Shown: positions 6,640 to 15,622, counted from the stretch's first letter. The stretch: DNA of 64,000 bases from Streptomyces ochraceiscleroticus (GCF_000720485.1 NZ_JOAX01000006.1:186001-250000); one strand, 5' to 3'. Notes: generated from the sequence alone by a model not told the origin. Program-made: numbers and translations.

Positions 6640-8787
6640 ATGGAGCGGAGCTGGGACGGCGCGGAACGGGAGAGCGCGGACGACACCGACCCCCGGGACC
6701 GGCGCCGGGACCGCCGCGGCCTCCTCGGGCACCCCGAGCACGAGGAGATCCACCGGCCGCGGATCGACCTGCCCGACCTGCTCGCGCTCAACCGGATGGG
6801 CTCCTTCGACTGGAACCTGGACAGCGGCGCCTTCGAACTGGACGCGGGCGGGCTCGCGGTCTTCGACCTGCAGGCGCAGGAGTTCGACGGGACGCGTCCG
6901 GCGCTGCTCCAGCGGGTTCCGCAGGAGGAGGGCTACCGCCTGGACAGCGCCGTCGTCCAGGCGATCCAGCAGGGCCGGCGCTCCTGCGGCGCCTACTTCC
7001 GCATCCGCTGCCGGGACGGCACGCCGCGGTGGACGCACGTCCAGGGCCGCATCCTGCGCAGCGAGGCGGGCCGCCCCTACCGGATGGCCGGGATCGTCCG
7101 CGAGGCCACCGCCGAGCTCGCCGATTCGGCGCTGCTGGGCATCCCCGACGAGGAGCGCGAGCGGCAGACCACGCTGGTGCAGTGGACCACCACCGCGCTG
7201 TCCCGGGCGCTGTCGGTCCAGGACGTCACCGATGTACTCACGGACCGCGACGGCCCCCTGCGGCTGGGCGCCGACGCGCTGATCCTGGGCCTGGTCGACA
7301 ACGGCGTCTTCGACGTCATCGCGGCCACGGAGCCGCTGCACATGCCCGAGCTGCTGCACATGCCGCTGGACCGCACGCTGCCGCTCTCCGAGGCGGCGCT
7401 CACCCGCGAGCCGGCCTTCGTCACCTCCCGCGAGGAACTGCTGCGGCGCTACCCGCGGCTGGAGCCGTACGTCCAGGGCATCGGCGTCCGCGGCGCGGCG
7501 TTCCTGCCGCTGGTTGCGCAGGACAAGGTGATCGGCGCGCTCGGGCTGGTCGACACCGAGCCGAGGAGACACACGGCGGAGGACCGGAACCTGGCGATCG
7601 CGCTGGCCGGCGTCATCGCGCAGTCCCTCCAGCGGGCCACCCTCTTCGACCAGGAGCGGGAGTTCGCGACCGGGCTGCAGGCATCGATGCTGCCGCGCCG
7701 GATCCCCGCCATCACCGGCGGCGACGTCGCGGTCCGGTACCAGGCGGCGCGGACCGGCCGGGACGTGGGCGGCGACTGGTACGACGTGATCCCGCTGCCG
7801 CAGGGCCGTACCGGGGTGGTGATCGGTGACGTGCAGGGGCACGACACCCACGCGGCGGCCGTGATGGGCCAGCTCCGGATCGCGCTGCGCGCCTACGCCG
7901 CCGAGGGGCATCCGCCGCAGACGGTGCTGGGGCGGGCCTCCCGGTTCCTGGCCGAGCTGGAGACCGAGCGGTTCGCGACCTGTACGTACATCCAGGCGGA
8001 CATCTCGTCGGGGGTGCTGCACGTGGCGCGGGCCGGGCATCTGGAGCCGATGATCTCGGACGCGGGACGGCACGTGCACTGGCCGACCGTGCACGGCGGG
8101 CTGCCGCTGGGACTGGCCACCGCATTCGGCGAGGACCACTACCCGGAGACGCAGCTCTTCCTGGAGCCCGGCTCCACGCTGCTGCTGTGCACCGACGGCC
8201 TGGTCGAGCAGCCGGGGCTGGACATCCTTGCCGGGATCAACGCGCTGACCAGCGCCGTACAGGACGGGCCCGGCGAGCTGGACGCGCTGGCCGACCATCT
8301 CTCGGAGCTGCTGTGGGAGCAGCCGGGCTCCCCCGACGACATGGCCCTCTTGCTGCTGCGCCGGCTGGCCGAGCCCGGCGGTCCGGCCACGCCGCGCCTC
8401 CGGCTCCATGTCCACCAGGCCGACCCGGTGGGCCCGGCCGAGGTCCGCGCCCAACTCCGGCGGATGCTGGACCAGTGGCGGGCCGGGGAGGTGGCGGGCG
8501 ACGTCGAGCTGGTGGCCACCGAGCTGATCACCAACGCGCTGCGGCACACCGAGAGCGGGGCGCTGGTCTCGCTGGAGCTGCTGGCCGGTCCGCCGGGCCG
8601 GGTCCGGCTGGAGGTCGAGGACCGGTCCAGCCACTGGCCGCGGCGGCGCAGCCCCGGCGAGACCGCCACCTCCGGGCGGGGGCTGCTGCTCGTCGAGGCG
8701 CTGTCGGACCGGTGGGGCGCGGAGGCCCGGGGCGCGGGCAAGGCGCTGTGGTGCGAGTTCACCGTGCCCGCGCCCGAGGGCGCGTAA
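6640..8787 (+). CDS. PAS-GAF-SpoIIE phosphatase fused to HATPase anti-sigma-type kinase domain
   Basis: A 715-residue signalling protein. Domain order: PAS (about 47-155, with RIRCRDGTPRWTHVQGRI), GAF (about 170-335), PP2C-like SpoIIE phosphatase (about 338-578, with GGDWYDVIPL, VIGDVQGHD, LLLCTDGLVE and DDMALLLL metal-site motifs) and a HATPase_c_2 kinase domain (about 590-710, ELITNALRHTE with the N-box Asn). It probably controls a sigma-factor partner switch by dephosphorylating an anti-anti-sigma factor, with its own kinase-like domain. ATG 6640 has no ribosome site, but TAAGAT at 6628-6633 could be a -10, giving a nearly leaderless message. It is a paralogue of the 12751-14460 gene, which lacks the kinase domain. 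Confidence 0.93.
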   Translation: MERSWDGAERESADDTDPRDRRRDRRGLLGHPEHEEIHRPRIDLPDLLALNRMGSFDWNLDSGAFELDAGGLAVFDLQAQEFDGTRPALLQRVPQEEGYRLDSAVVQAIQQGRRSCGAYFRIRCRDGTPRWTHVQGRILRSEAGRPYRMAGIVREATAELADSALLGIPDEERERQTTLVQWTTTALSRALSVQDVTDVLTDRDGPLRLGADALILGLVDNGVFDVIAATEPLHMPELLHMPLDRTLPLSEAALTREPAFVTSREELLRRYPRLEPYVQGIGVRGAAFLPLVAQDKVIGALGLVDTEPRRHTAEDRNLAIALAGVIAQSLQRATLFDQEREFATGLQASMLPRRIPAITGGDVAVRYQAARTGRDVGGDWYDVIPLPQGRTGVVIGDVQGHDTHAAAVMGQLRIALRAYAAEGHPPQTVLGRASRFLAELETERFATCTYIQADISSGVLHVARAGHLEPMISDAGRHVHWPTVHGGLPLGLATAFGEDHYPETQLFLEPGSTLLLCTDGLVEQPGLDILAGINALTSAVQDGPGELDALADHLSELLWEQPGSPDDMALLLLRRLAEPGGPATPRLRLHVHQADPVGPAEVRAQLRRMLDQWRAGEVAGDVELVATELITNALRHTESGALVSLELLAGPPGRVRLEVEDRSSHWPRRRSPGETATSGRGLLLVEALSDRWGAEARGAGKALWCEFTVPAPEGA

Positions 8788-8805
8788 GGCGTCGGTCATG
8801 GGCGG

Positions 8806-10203
8806 TCAGCCCTTGGCGCCGTACCAGACCGTGGTGATGTTGCAGAACTCTCGGATGCCGTGGTCGCCCAGCTCCCGGCCGTACCCGGAGCGCTTGGTGC
8901 CACCGAACGGCATGCCCGGGTGCGAGGCGGTCATCCCGTTGAAGAAGACGCCGCCCGCCCGGAGGTCCCGGACCAGCCGCTCCTGTTCGGCCACATCCTC
9001 TGTCCAGGCGTTCGAACTGAGGCCGAAGGAGGTGTCGTTGGCGATCTCGATCGCCTCGTCCAGGCCGGCGGCCCGGAAGAGGGTCGCGACCGGCCCGAAC
9101 GCCTCCTCGTAGTAGATCTTCATCTCCTTGGTGACGTCGGCGAGCACGGTCGGCTCGTAGAACCAGCCGCGGTCCATGCCCTTGGGCCGGCCGCCGCCAC
9201 ACAGCACGGTGGCGCCGTGCATGGTGGCGTCGTCGACCAGCTCCTCCAGGTCGGAGCGGCCCTGCTCGCTGGAGAGCGGGCCCACCTGGGTCTCGTCCGC
9301 CATCGGGTCGCCGACCTCGAGCGCGGCCATCTTCTCGGCGAAGCGGGAGGCGAACTCGTCGTAGACGTCGGTGTGGACGATGAAGCGCTTGGCGGCGATG
9401 CAGGACTGGCCGTTGTTCTGCACGCGAGCGGTGACGGAGGTGGACACCGCCTTCTCCAGGTCGGCCGAGGGCAGCACCAAGTACGGGTCGCTGCCGCCCA
9501 GTTCGAGCACCGTCTTCTTGATCTCGTCACCGGCGATGGACGCGACCGAGCGGCCCGCGGGCTCGCTGCCGGTCAGCGTCGCGGCAGCCACCCGGGGGTC
9601 GCGCAGGATCATCTCGACCGAGCCGGAGCCGATCAGCAGCGTCTGGAAGGCGCCGTCGGGGAAGCCCGCGCGGCGGAAGAGGTCCTCGATGTACAGGGCA
9701 GTCTGCGGGACGTTCGAGGAGTGCTTGAGCAGGCCGACGTTGCCCGCCATCAGCGCGGGCGCGGCGAAGCGGATCACCTGCCACAGCGGGAAGTTCCACG
9801 GCATGACGGCGAGGACCGGGCCCAGCGGACGGTAGCGCACGTAGGCGCGGGCCGCGCCGGAGTCCTTGATGTCGGCGGCCCGGGGGTGCTCGTCGGCGAG
9901 CAGCGCCTCGGCGTGGTCGGCGTACCAGCGCATCGTCTTCACGCATTTGGCGGCCTCCGCACGGGCCTGGGCCAGCGGCTTGCCCATCTCGGTGGTCATC
10001 GTGCGGGCGATGTCGTCGGCGTCGGCCTCCAGCAGCTCCGCCGCCTTGCGCAGCAGGTTGGCACGCCGGTCGAAGCCGGTGGTGCGGTACTCCTGCCAGG
10101 TCTGCTCCGCCCGGACCAGCCGGTCCTCGATCTCGCCTTCGTTGAGCGCGTCGAACGTCTTGAGGGTCTCGCCGGTGGCCGGATTCACCGTGGCGATGGC
10201 CAT
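8806..10203 (-). CDS. aldehyde dehydrogenase, succinate-semialdehyde dehydrogenase type
   Basis: A 465-residue NAD(P)-dependent aldehyde dehydrogenase. The catalytic Cys268 lies in NNGQSCIAAKRF and the general base Glu234 in VLELGGSDPYLV. MPWNFPLWQVIRFAAPALMAGN and the C-terminal GMPFGGTKRSGYGRELG are typical of the single-domain succinic semialdehyde dehydrogenases common in Streptomyces. ATG 10203 follows GGAGAGG by 8 bases; an upstream in-frame GTG at 10212 is less likely. No GABA transaminase is next to it, so the substrate is inferred from family only. It is convergent with the SpoIIE gene. Confidence 0.92.
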   Translation of the reverse strand: MAIATVNPATGETLKTFDALNEGEIEDRLVRAEQTWQEYRTTGFDRRANLLRKAAELLEADADDIARTMTTEMGKPLAQARAEAAKCVKTMRWYADHAEALLADEHPRAADIKDSGAARAYVRYRPLGPVLAVMPWNFPLWQVIRFAAPALMAGNVGLLKHSSNVPQTALYIEDLFRRAGFPDGAFQTLLIGSGSVEMILRDPRVAAATLTGSEPAGRSVASIAGDEIKKTVLELGGSDPYLVLPSADLEKAVSTSVTARVQNNGQSCIAAKRFIVHTDVYDEFASRFAEKMAALEVGDPMADETQVGPLSSEQGRSDLEELVDDATMHGATVLCGGGRPKGMDRGWFYEPTVLADVTKEMKIYYEEAFGPVATLFRAAGLDEAIEIANDTSFGLSSNAWTEDVAEQERLVRDLRAGGVFFNGMTASHPGMPFGGTKRSGYGRELGDHGIREFCNITTVWYGAKG

Positions 10204-10252
10204 GGGAAGCACCTCTCCTTCTGGTGGTGCGGATACGGGTGCGGTGCGGCGG

Positions 10253-10459
10253 TCAGCCCAGCGGGCTGGGCTGCGGTGACGGTTCCGGTACCGGGTCGGG
10301 GTTCGGCCCTGGCGGACGCGGGACCGGGGACGGTTCGGGGGTGGGCGGTACGGGGTCGGGCGGGCCCGGCACGGGGTCCGGGACCGGCCCCGGGCCGGGG
10401 CTGGGCGGTGTCGGGCCGCCGGGGTCGTGAGCGCGCGCGGGGTGCGGCTGCCGTTCCAC
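10253..10459 (-). CDS. small proline-rich protein
   Basis: A 68-residue frame starting GTG 10459 with a near-perfect AGGAGG 6 bases upstream. The product begins VERQPHPARAHDPGG and continues as Pro-Gly/Pro-Val-Pro-Asp repeats to the end, with no Cys and no predicted membrane segment. The strong ribosome site argues that it is translated. The repeats also give an antisense Gly-rich frame on the other strand (10224-10430), which is probably a shadow. It lies between the aldehyde dehydrogenase and the L,D-transpeptidase-like gene; no function can be proposed. Confidence 0.45.
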   Translation of the reverse strand: MERQPHPARAHDPGGPTPPSPGPGPVPDPVPGPPDPVPPTPEPSPVPRPPGPNPDPVPEPSPQPSPLG

Positions 10460-10599
10460 GGAAGACCTCCTGGATCTCACGGTGTGGTGCATGCCGCGGG
10501 CGGTCCGCCCGCGGCGGTGTTTCTCTCCTGGCCCCCGTACCCGAGTCTGGCCCGGCTATCGCTACCGCGCGCGGTGGGATTCCGCCCTACAGTGCCGTC

Positions 10600-11343
10600 A
10601 TGAAGCGTTCGTTCCTGGCAATGGCGGCCGGTGCGGCCGCGCTCACGCTGGCCGTCACGGCCGGCTCCGGCCCGGCCGCTGCAGAGCCCGGGCACCCGAC
10701 GACGGACCGGACGGGCACGCCGCTGCCCGCCCGGATGGCGGACACCGGCGGCGGCCGGCAGCTCATCACGGCCGAGGCGCCGCGGACGGCGTCCACGCAC
10801 GGGCGGCTGATCTGGTGGGAGAAGCGGCACGGTCAGTGGCGGCAGGCGGGCTCGGCGCCCGCCCGTTTCGGCGCGAAGGGCCTGGCCGAGGGCAGCACGC
10901 GCAAGCAGAGCACGAACACCACGCCCACCGGCCTGTACGACCTGCCCTACGGCTTCGGGATCGGCGCGGCCCCAGCCGGTACGGAGGTCTCCTACCGCCG
11001 GGTGCACGACAACTCCTGGTGGTGCGAGGACAATGCCTCGGCGTCGTACAACCGCTGGGCCGAGCCGCTGCCCGCCGACTGCGCCGCGAAGGAGTCGGAG
11101 CGGCTGGCCGACTACCCGACGCAGTACGACCGGGCGCTGGTCATCGGCTTCAACTACGACAAGCCGGTGCGCGGCCGCGGCGCCGGGATCTTCCTGCACG
11201 TCAACGGCAAGGGCGCGACGGCGGGCTGCGTGTCGGTACCGGCGGGCGCGATGGCCCGCATCCTGGCCTGGGCGGACCCCGGGAAGCGGCCGCACATCGC
11301 GATCGGGACGCGGTCGGGGGACACTGCGATCACACGGTACTGA
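10600..11343 (+). CDS. secreted L,D-transpeptidase-like (YkuD superfamily) protein
   Basis: A 247-residue exported protein with a clear signal peptide (RSFLAMAAGAAALTLAVTAGSGPAAA). The C-terminal half contains GRGAGIFLHVNGKGATAGCVSVP, the His...Gly-Cys-Val-Ser pattern of the YkuD/L,D-transpeptidase catalytic site, preceded by TPTGLYDLPYGFG, the usual substrate-strand motif. It may cross-link or trim peptidoglycan; the family also contains inactive members. ATG 10600 has no Shine-Dalgarno, and TACAGT lies 7 bases upstream at a -10 distance, so the message may be leaderless. The stop sits in a tandem 10-bp repeat. Confidence 0.85.
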   Translation: MKRSFLAMAAGAAALTLAVTAGSGPAAAEPGHPTTDRTGTPLPARMADTGGGRQLITAEAPRTASTHGRLIWWEKRHGQWRQAGSAPARFGAKGLAEGSTRKQSTNTTPTGLYDLPYGFGIGAAPAGTEVSYRRVHDNSWWCEDNASASYNRWAEPLPADCAAKESERLADYPTQYDRALVIGFNYDKPVRGRGAGIFLHVNGKGATAGCVSVPAGAMARILAWADPGKRPHIAIGTRSGDTAITRY

Positions 11344-11364
11344 GCGGTACTGAGCGGTACTGAG
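11335..11364 (+). repeat. three tandem copies of CGGTACTGAG
   Basis: The 10-base unit occurs three times without interruption; the first copy contains the stop codon of the L,D-transpeptidase-like gene. Because the unit is not a multiple of three, each slippage event after the stop would leave the protein unchanged. It looks like replication slippage. Confidence 0.9.
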
Positions 11365-11382
11365 CCGCGCCCGGCCGCGCGT

Positions 11383-11397
11383 CGGGGCGGCGCCCCG
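11383..11397. terminator. short GC hairpin between convergent genes
   Basis: CGGGGC-GGC-GCCCCG forms a 6-bp stem with a 3-base loop in the 56-base gap between two convergent genes and lacks a U-tract. It could serve either strand. The short stem makes this weak. Confidence 0.35.
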
Positions 11398-11399
11398 CG

Positions 11400-12674
11400 T
11401 CAGGGCTGCGGGTGCCGCGCGTCGTACCGGGCGAAGGCGGGGCGGCTCAGGCCGAGGAGGGCCACCACGGCGACGCACGCCAGGCCGCCGCCGACCACGG
11501 CGACGGCCGGGGTGGCGAGGTCGGCGGCCGAGCCGGCGAGGAAGTCGCCGAGCCGCGGCCCGCCCGCGACCACGACGATGAAGACGCCCTGGAGGCGGCC
11601 GCGCATCCGGTCCGGGGTGGCGGCCTGCAGCATCGTGGAGCGGAAGACCATCGAGACGGTGTCGGCGCAGCCCGCGACGGCGAGGAAGACGAGACCCAGC
11701 CAGAGGTTGCGGGTCAGGCCGAAGACGGCGATGGCGGCGCCCCACGCCGCGACCGCGAGCAGGATCGCCAGGCCGTGCCGGCGGATCGCGCCAAGCCAGC
11801 CGGAGAACAGCCCGCCCAGTACGGCGCCGACGGCGGGCGCGGCGACCAGCAGCCCGACGGTCTTGGCGTCACCGCCGAACCACAGCGCGGCGACGGCCGG
11901 GAAGAGCGCGCGCGGCTGGGCGAGCACCATCGCGGCCATGTCGGCGAAGAAGGTCATCCGGAGGTTGGGACGGGTGGCGAGGAAGCGCAGGCCGTCCAGG
12001 ACGGAGGCGCGCTTGGGGCGGGCGCCGTCCGCGCCCGGCTCGTGGTCGGGGCGCATCGAGGGCAGCCGCCACATCGCGTACAGGGACGCGGAGAAGGCGA
12101 CGACGTCGATGAGGTACGCGGCCTGGTAGCCCCACAGGCCGACGATAACGCCGCCCAGCATCGGGCCGCCCATCAGGCCGAGGTTGCTGGTGAGGGAGTT
12201 CAGGGCGTTGGCCGCGGGGAGCTGCTCGGTGGGGAGCAGGCGCGGGATCATCGACGCGCGGGCCGGGGAGTTCATCGCGAAGCAGACGGCCTGGAGCGCG
12301 ACGACGACGTACAGCAGCCAGACCTGGCGGACGCCCAGCAGCGCGGCGGAGGCCAGGACGACGGACATCGCGGTGGCACCGAGGGCGCTGGCCAGGCCCA
12401 AGGTGCGGCGGTCGACGGTGTCGGCGATGGCGCCGCCGTACAGCCCGAAGACGACCAGCGGAACGAGCGAGCACAGGCCGACCAGCCCGACCGAGAACGT
12501 CGAGTGGGTGATGTCGTAGACCTGGAGCGAGACCGCGAGCGCGGTCATCTGCTGGCCCACCCAGGAGACGGTGTTGCCGGTCCACAGGCGGCGGTAGTGG
12601 ACGGAGGTACGCAGCGGTGTGAGGTCGGCGAATATGCGCGAGCGCAGGCCGGCGGGGGCGGTCTCAGTGGGCAC
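11400..12674 (-). CDS. MFS exporter (EntS/MFS_3 type)
   Basis: A membrane transporter of about 424 residues with 10-12 hydrophobic segments. The N-terminal RRLWTGNTVSWVGQQMTALAVSLQVY and the loop GGAIADTVDRRT (motif A) match the EntS-like exporter group, which includes enterobactin and drug efflux proteins. GTG 12674 (reading VPTETAP) is preferred; GTG 12689 is also possible, and neither has a good ribosome site. It lies downstream of nothing obvious on its strand, so the substrate is unknown. Confidence 0.88.
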   Translation of the reverse strand: MPTETAPAGLRSRIFADLTPLRTSVHYRRLWTGNTVSWVGQQMTALAVSLQVYDITHSTFSVGLVGLCSLVPLVVFGLYGGAIADTVDRRTLGLASALGATAMSVVLASAALLGVRQVWLLYVVVALQAVCFAMNSPARASMIPRLLPTEQLPAANALNSLTSNLGLMGGPMLGGVIVGLWGYQAAYLIDVVAFSASLYAMWRLPSMRPDHEPGADGARPKRASVLDGLRFLATRPNLRMTFFADMAAMVLAQPRALFPAVAALWFGGDAKTVGLLVAAPAVGAVLGGLFSGWLGAIRRHGLAILLAVAAWGAAIAVFGLTRNLWLGLVFLAVAGCADTVSMVFRSTMLQAATPDRMRGRLQGVFIVVVAGGPRLGDFLAGSAADLATPAVAVVGGGLACVAVVALLGLSRPAFARYDARHPQP

Positions 12675-12750
12675 GCGGCAGTAAAGCACGCGGCACGGGG
12701 ACTGTATGTGGCGGGGGCCACCTTTAGTCCTTACCGGCTGCAGACGGCAG

Positions 12751-14460
12751 CTACTGGTGCGGCCGGGGCGTACCGCTGCGGCGGAGCAGCAGGAGCGCCA
12801 TGTCGTCCTCGCCGTCGCCGCTGAGGGACAGCGCGCACAGCCGGTCGGCGAGCTGCTGGACGTCCTGCGGTCCGGCGCGGACCTCCCGGGCCAGTTGGGC
12901 CATCCCCTCGTCGAGGTCCGCGCCGGGCCGCTCGACCAGGCCGTCGGTGCACAGCACCAGCGTTTCGCCGGGCGCGACGCGCACCGTGGTGACCGGGTAG
13001 TCCAGGTGGCCGAACTGGGCGGACAGGCCGAGCGGCAGCCCGCCGGCCACGCGCAGCCGGCGGCAGATGCCCTCGGCGTGCCGCAGCAGCGGGTCGACGT
13101 GCCCGGCGCGGACGATCTGCAGGGCGCCGGTGGTCAGGTCGATGTCGGCGTAGGTGCAGGTGGCGAAGCGCTCGGTGTCCAGTTCGTGCAGGAAGGCGGA
13201 GGCGCGGGCCATGACCGTGGCGGGCGCGTGACCTTCGGCGGCGTACGCGCGCAGCACGATGCGCAGTTGTCCCATGACGGTGGCGGCCTGGATGTCGTGG
13301 CCCTGGACGTCGCCGATGACGACGGCGAGCCGCCCTCCCCCCGAGGGGGACCCTCCGGGCAGCGGGATCACGTCGTACCAGTCGCCGCCGATGTCCCGGC
13401 CCAGCCGCGCCGCGCGGTAGCGCACCGCGACCTGGGCGCCCCGGACGGCGGGGATGCGGCGCGGCAGCATGGCCTGCTGGAGCGCTTCGGCGAGGTCGTG
13501 CTCCTGGTCGAAGAGCATGGCCCGGGCGAGGCTCTGCGCGATGCTGCTGCCGAGCGCCACGAGGATGCTGCGCTCCTGCACGCCGAAGTCGCTCTCCTCG
13601 CGGTAGAAGAGCCCGAGCACGCCGATCGGGCGGGCCTGCGCGATCAGCGGGAGGTAGGCAGCGGAGCCGATGTCCAGCGGCTGGATGTGCGGCCACAGGC
13701 GCGGGTAGCAGGCGGCGAACTCCGCGCGGGACCGGACGAAGCGCGGCGTGAGCGTGCGTACGACCTCGCTCATCGGGAAGTCGTCCGCCACCCGGGTGAA
13801 CCGGTGCTCCGGTACGAAGCTGCCGGACTGCCCCTCGGAGACGAGCCGGATGCGGCCGGCCTCCACCAGCCCGACGATGACGTTCTCCGCGCCGAGCCGG
13901 CTCAGCCCCTGGCTGTCGCCCAGGACGGCGATGACGTCACCGACGGTCCTGGCGTGCGCGAGCGCCGCGGTGGTGCGCTCCACGACGGAGCTGTGCCGGC
14001 GGCGGCGCCGGTCCCCCGCCTTCGCCGGGTCTGCGGTGCGGGAGAGCGCCAGCTCCTGACGGGCGTCGCGGACGATGCCGATGATGCGGTACGGCCGCCC
14101 GGTGCCGTCCCGGTGGATGGCACCGTGGCTGTGGGTCCAGCGCAGGGTTCCGTCGCGGCAGCGGACGCGGAAGTACGCGCCGTACGTCGCGCTGCCCTCC
14201 TTGATGGCCTGGGCGACCAGGGAATCCAGGCGGGCCGCCTCGGCGGGCGGCACGCGGCAGGAGAGCGTCTCGGGGCGGCCGTCGTACTCGCCGGGGCGCA
14301 GGTCGAAGACCCGCAGCGCGGCGGCGTCCATGTACATGCGCCCGCGCTTCAGGTCCCAGTCGAAGCCCCCCATTCCGTTGAGCGCCAGGATCAGGTCCGG
14401 CGGGGCGGGCCACTGCTCCGGTGCCGACACGGCAGGGGGCTGCGCGCCCCGTTCGGCCAT
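12751..14460 (-). CDS. PAS-GAF-SpoIIE serine phosphatase
   Basis: A phosphatase of about 569 residues with PAS (about 20-140, RVRCRDGTLRWTHSHGAI), GAF (about 155-320) and SpoIIE PP2C-like domain (about 325-565, IGGDWYDVIPLPGG, VIGDVQGHDIQAA, LVLCTDGLVE, EDDMALLLL). All metal-binding acidic positions are present. It closely resembles the first two thirds of the 6640-8787 protein but ends after the phosphatase domain, so a separate kinase/anti-sigma partner must be supplied. ATG 14460 is used; GTG 14469 is three codons longer. It is divergent from the XRE-TetR regulator. Confidence 0.92.
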   Translation of the reverse strand: MAERGAQPPAVSAPEQWPAPPDLILALNGMGGFDWDLKRGRMYMDAAALRVFDLRPGEYDGRPETLSCRVPPAEAARLDSLVAQAIKEGSATYGAYFRVRCRDGTLRWTHSHGAIHRDGTGRPYRIIGIVRDARQELALSRTADPAKAGDRRRRRHSSVVERTTAALAHARTVGDVIAVLGDSQGLSRLGAENVIVGLVEAGRIRLVSEGQSGSFVPEHRFTRVADDFPMSEVVRTLTPRFVRSRAEFAACYPRLWPHIQPLDIGSAAYLPLIAQARPIGVLGLFYREESDFGVQERSILVALGSSIAQSLARAMLFDQEHDLAEALQQAMLPRRIPAVRGAQVAVRYRAARLGRDIGGDWYDVIPLPGGSPSGGGRLAVVIGDVQGHDIQAATVMGQLRIVLRAYAAEGHAPATVMARASAFLHELDTERFATCTYADIDLTTGALQIVRAGHVDPLLRHAEGICRRLRVAGGLPLGLSAQFGHLDYPVTTVRVAPGETLVLCTDGLVERPGADLDEGMAQLAREVRAGPQDVQQLADRLCALSLSGDGEDDMALLLLRRSGTPRPHQ

Positions 14461-14629
14461 GTTCGTCACTTTGCCACATTTCTGCTCTTACAGGGTTATC
14501 CGTGCCCCGGGCATGCGAGCCGGGCAATCGTCCTGACTTTCTCATCAGTCAGTCCTCATCACGTGGCGCCTTCCCGCTGAATATCGCCGTTTTGAGGGTG
14601 TTTGGAGGCCCTCTTCCCCGTGCAGGGCG

Positions 14630-14658
14630 TTGCGCTGATCTCATCACGCTGCTACGGT
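14630..14658 (+). promoter_or_regulatory. vegetative-type promoter for XRE-TetR gene, leaderless
   Basis: TTGCGC (14630-14635) and TACGGT (14653-14658) are separated by 17 bases, a good fit to a housekeeping sigma promoter. Transcription would begin at about 14665-14667, the ATG itself, which fits the lack of any ribosome site before that start. Confidence 0.6.
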
Positions 14659-14666
14659 CCCGAGCC

Positions 14667-15533
14667 ATGCACGAAGACCCCGGCACCCGGCTCGCCGACG
14701 AGAACGGCGACCTCACGGACCGCGTCAAGCAGGTGATCGACGGCATCGGCTGCAGCCGCCGTGAGTTCGCCCGGCGGATCGTGATGGACCCGTCCAAGCT
14801 GTCCCGGTCCCTCAGCGGGACCCGGCGCTTCACCGTCGCCGAGATCGTCCGCATCGCCGAGATCGGCGGCGTGGACGCGGGCCGGCTGCTGGGCTCCCGG
14901 CCCGGGACGCCCGCGCCGCCGGGCGAGGACGCCGGGCCCGCCACGCTCCCCGAGGGCGGCCGGCCGCTGCAGATCGTCCGCGAGACGGTCCGGCTGATCG
15001 CCGAGCACGGCTTCCACTCCGTACGCGTCGCCGACATCGCCGCCGCCTGCGGGACGAGCACGGCCGCGATCCACTACCACTTCCCCGGCCGGGACGACCT
15101 CCTGGAGGCCGCCGTCCGCTGGTGCATGGACGAGGACACCGAGCGCCGCGCCCAGGGCCTGGCCGGCGCGATCGACGCCCGCGAGGAGCTGCTGCACCTC
15201 ATCGCACTGCAGACGCCGCGCACGGAGCAGCAGCGCCGGCAGTGGCTGGTCTGGCTGGACATGTGGGCGCAGGCGGCGCGCTCCACCGAGGTCGGACGGC
15301 TGCACGACCACTACTACCGGCAGTGGCGGACCACCGTCGCCGACGTCGTGCGGCGCGGCGTCGAGCAGGGCGTCTTCCGCCCCGTCGACGTGGAGTTCAC
15401 CGCGCTCCGGCTGACCGCGCTGATCGACGGCCTGGCCACGCAGGTACTGGCCACGGCCCCCGGCAGTACGACCCCCGACTCCATGCACGCCGCGCTGATC
15501 GCCTTCGTGGAAAGCGAACTGACCGCTCCGTAA
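14667..15533 (+). CDS. XRE helix-turn-helix fused to TetR-family regulator
   Basis: A 288-residue regulator with two DNA-binding modules. Residues about 10-75 form an XRE/Cro-type helix-turn-helix (CSRREFARRIVMDPSKLSRSLSGTRRFTVAEIVRIAEI) and residues about 95-140 a TetR-type domain (VRLIAEHGFHSVRVADIAAACGTSTAAIHYHFPGRDDLLEAAV), followed by a TetR ligand domain. ATG 14667 is chosen because the XRE domain starts just after it and the promoter places the transcript start there. It sits immediately upstream of the carnitine operon on the same strand, separated by a hairpin and a palindrome, and probably senses carnitine or a breakdown product such as betainyl-CoA or betaine. The ligand is an inference from context. 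Confidence 0.88.
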   Translation: MHEDPGTRLADENGDLTDRVKQVIDGIGCSRREFARRIVMDPSKLSRSLSGTRRFTVAEIVRIAEIGGVDAGRLLGSRPGTPAPPGEDAGPATLPEGGRPLQIVRETVRLIAEHGFHSVRVADIAAACGTSTAAIHYHFPGRDDLLEAAVRWCMDEDTERRAQGLAGAIDAREELLHLIALQTPRTEQQRRQWLVWLDMWAQAARSTEVGRLHDHYYRQWRTTVADVVRRGVEQGVFRPVDVEFTALRLTALIDGLATQVLATAPGSTTPDSMHAALIAFVESELTAP

Positions 15534-15567
15534 GGCGCTCCACCGGACGAGACCGTCCGCCCCGATC

Positions 15568-15604
15568 GTGTGCGGGCAGGCGTGGCCGACGCCTGCCCGC
15601 ACAC
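15568..15604 (+). terminator. strong hairpin after regulator gene
   Basis: A perfect 16-bp stem (GTGTGCGGGCAGGCGT and its complement) with a 5-base loop starts 34 bases after the regulator stop. It probably ends the regulator transcript so that the carnitine operon starts from its own promoter. There is no U-tract, as is common in Streptomyces. Confidence 0.75.
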
Positions 15605-15622
15605 CCCCTCTTCGCACCCTTC

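Noticed and set aside
6466..8799. 777-codon leftward frame opposite the first SpoIIE gene
   Set aside because: Shadow of the real gene; low-complexity Arg/Gln/His composition and no domain.
10224..10430. Gly-rich rightward ORF opposite the Pro-rich small gene
   Set aside because: It is the complement of the Pro repeats and has no ribosome site as good as that of the leftward frame.
12706..14580. Long rightward open frame antisense to the second SpoIIE gene
   Set aside because: High-GC codon bias leaves the antisense frame open; the translation is Arg/Gly/Val-rich without any domain, while the leftward frame is a clear PAS-GAF-SpoIIE protein.
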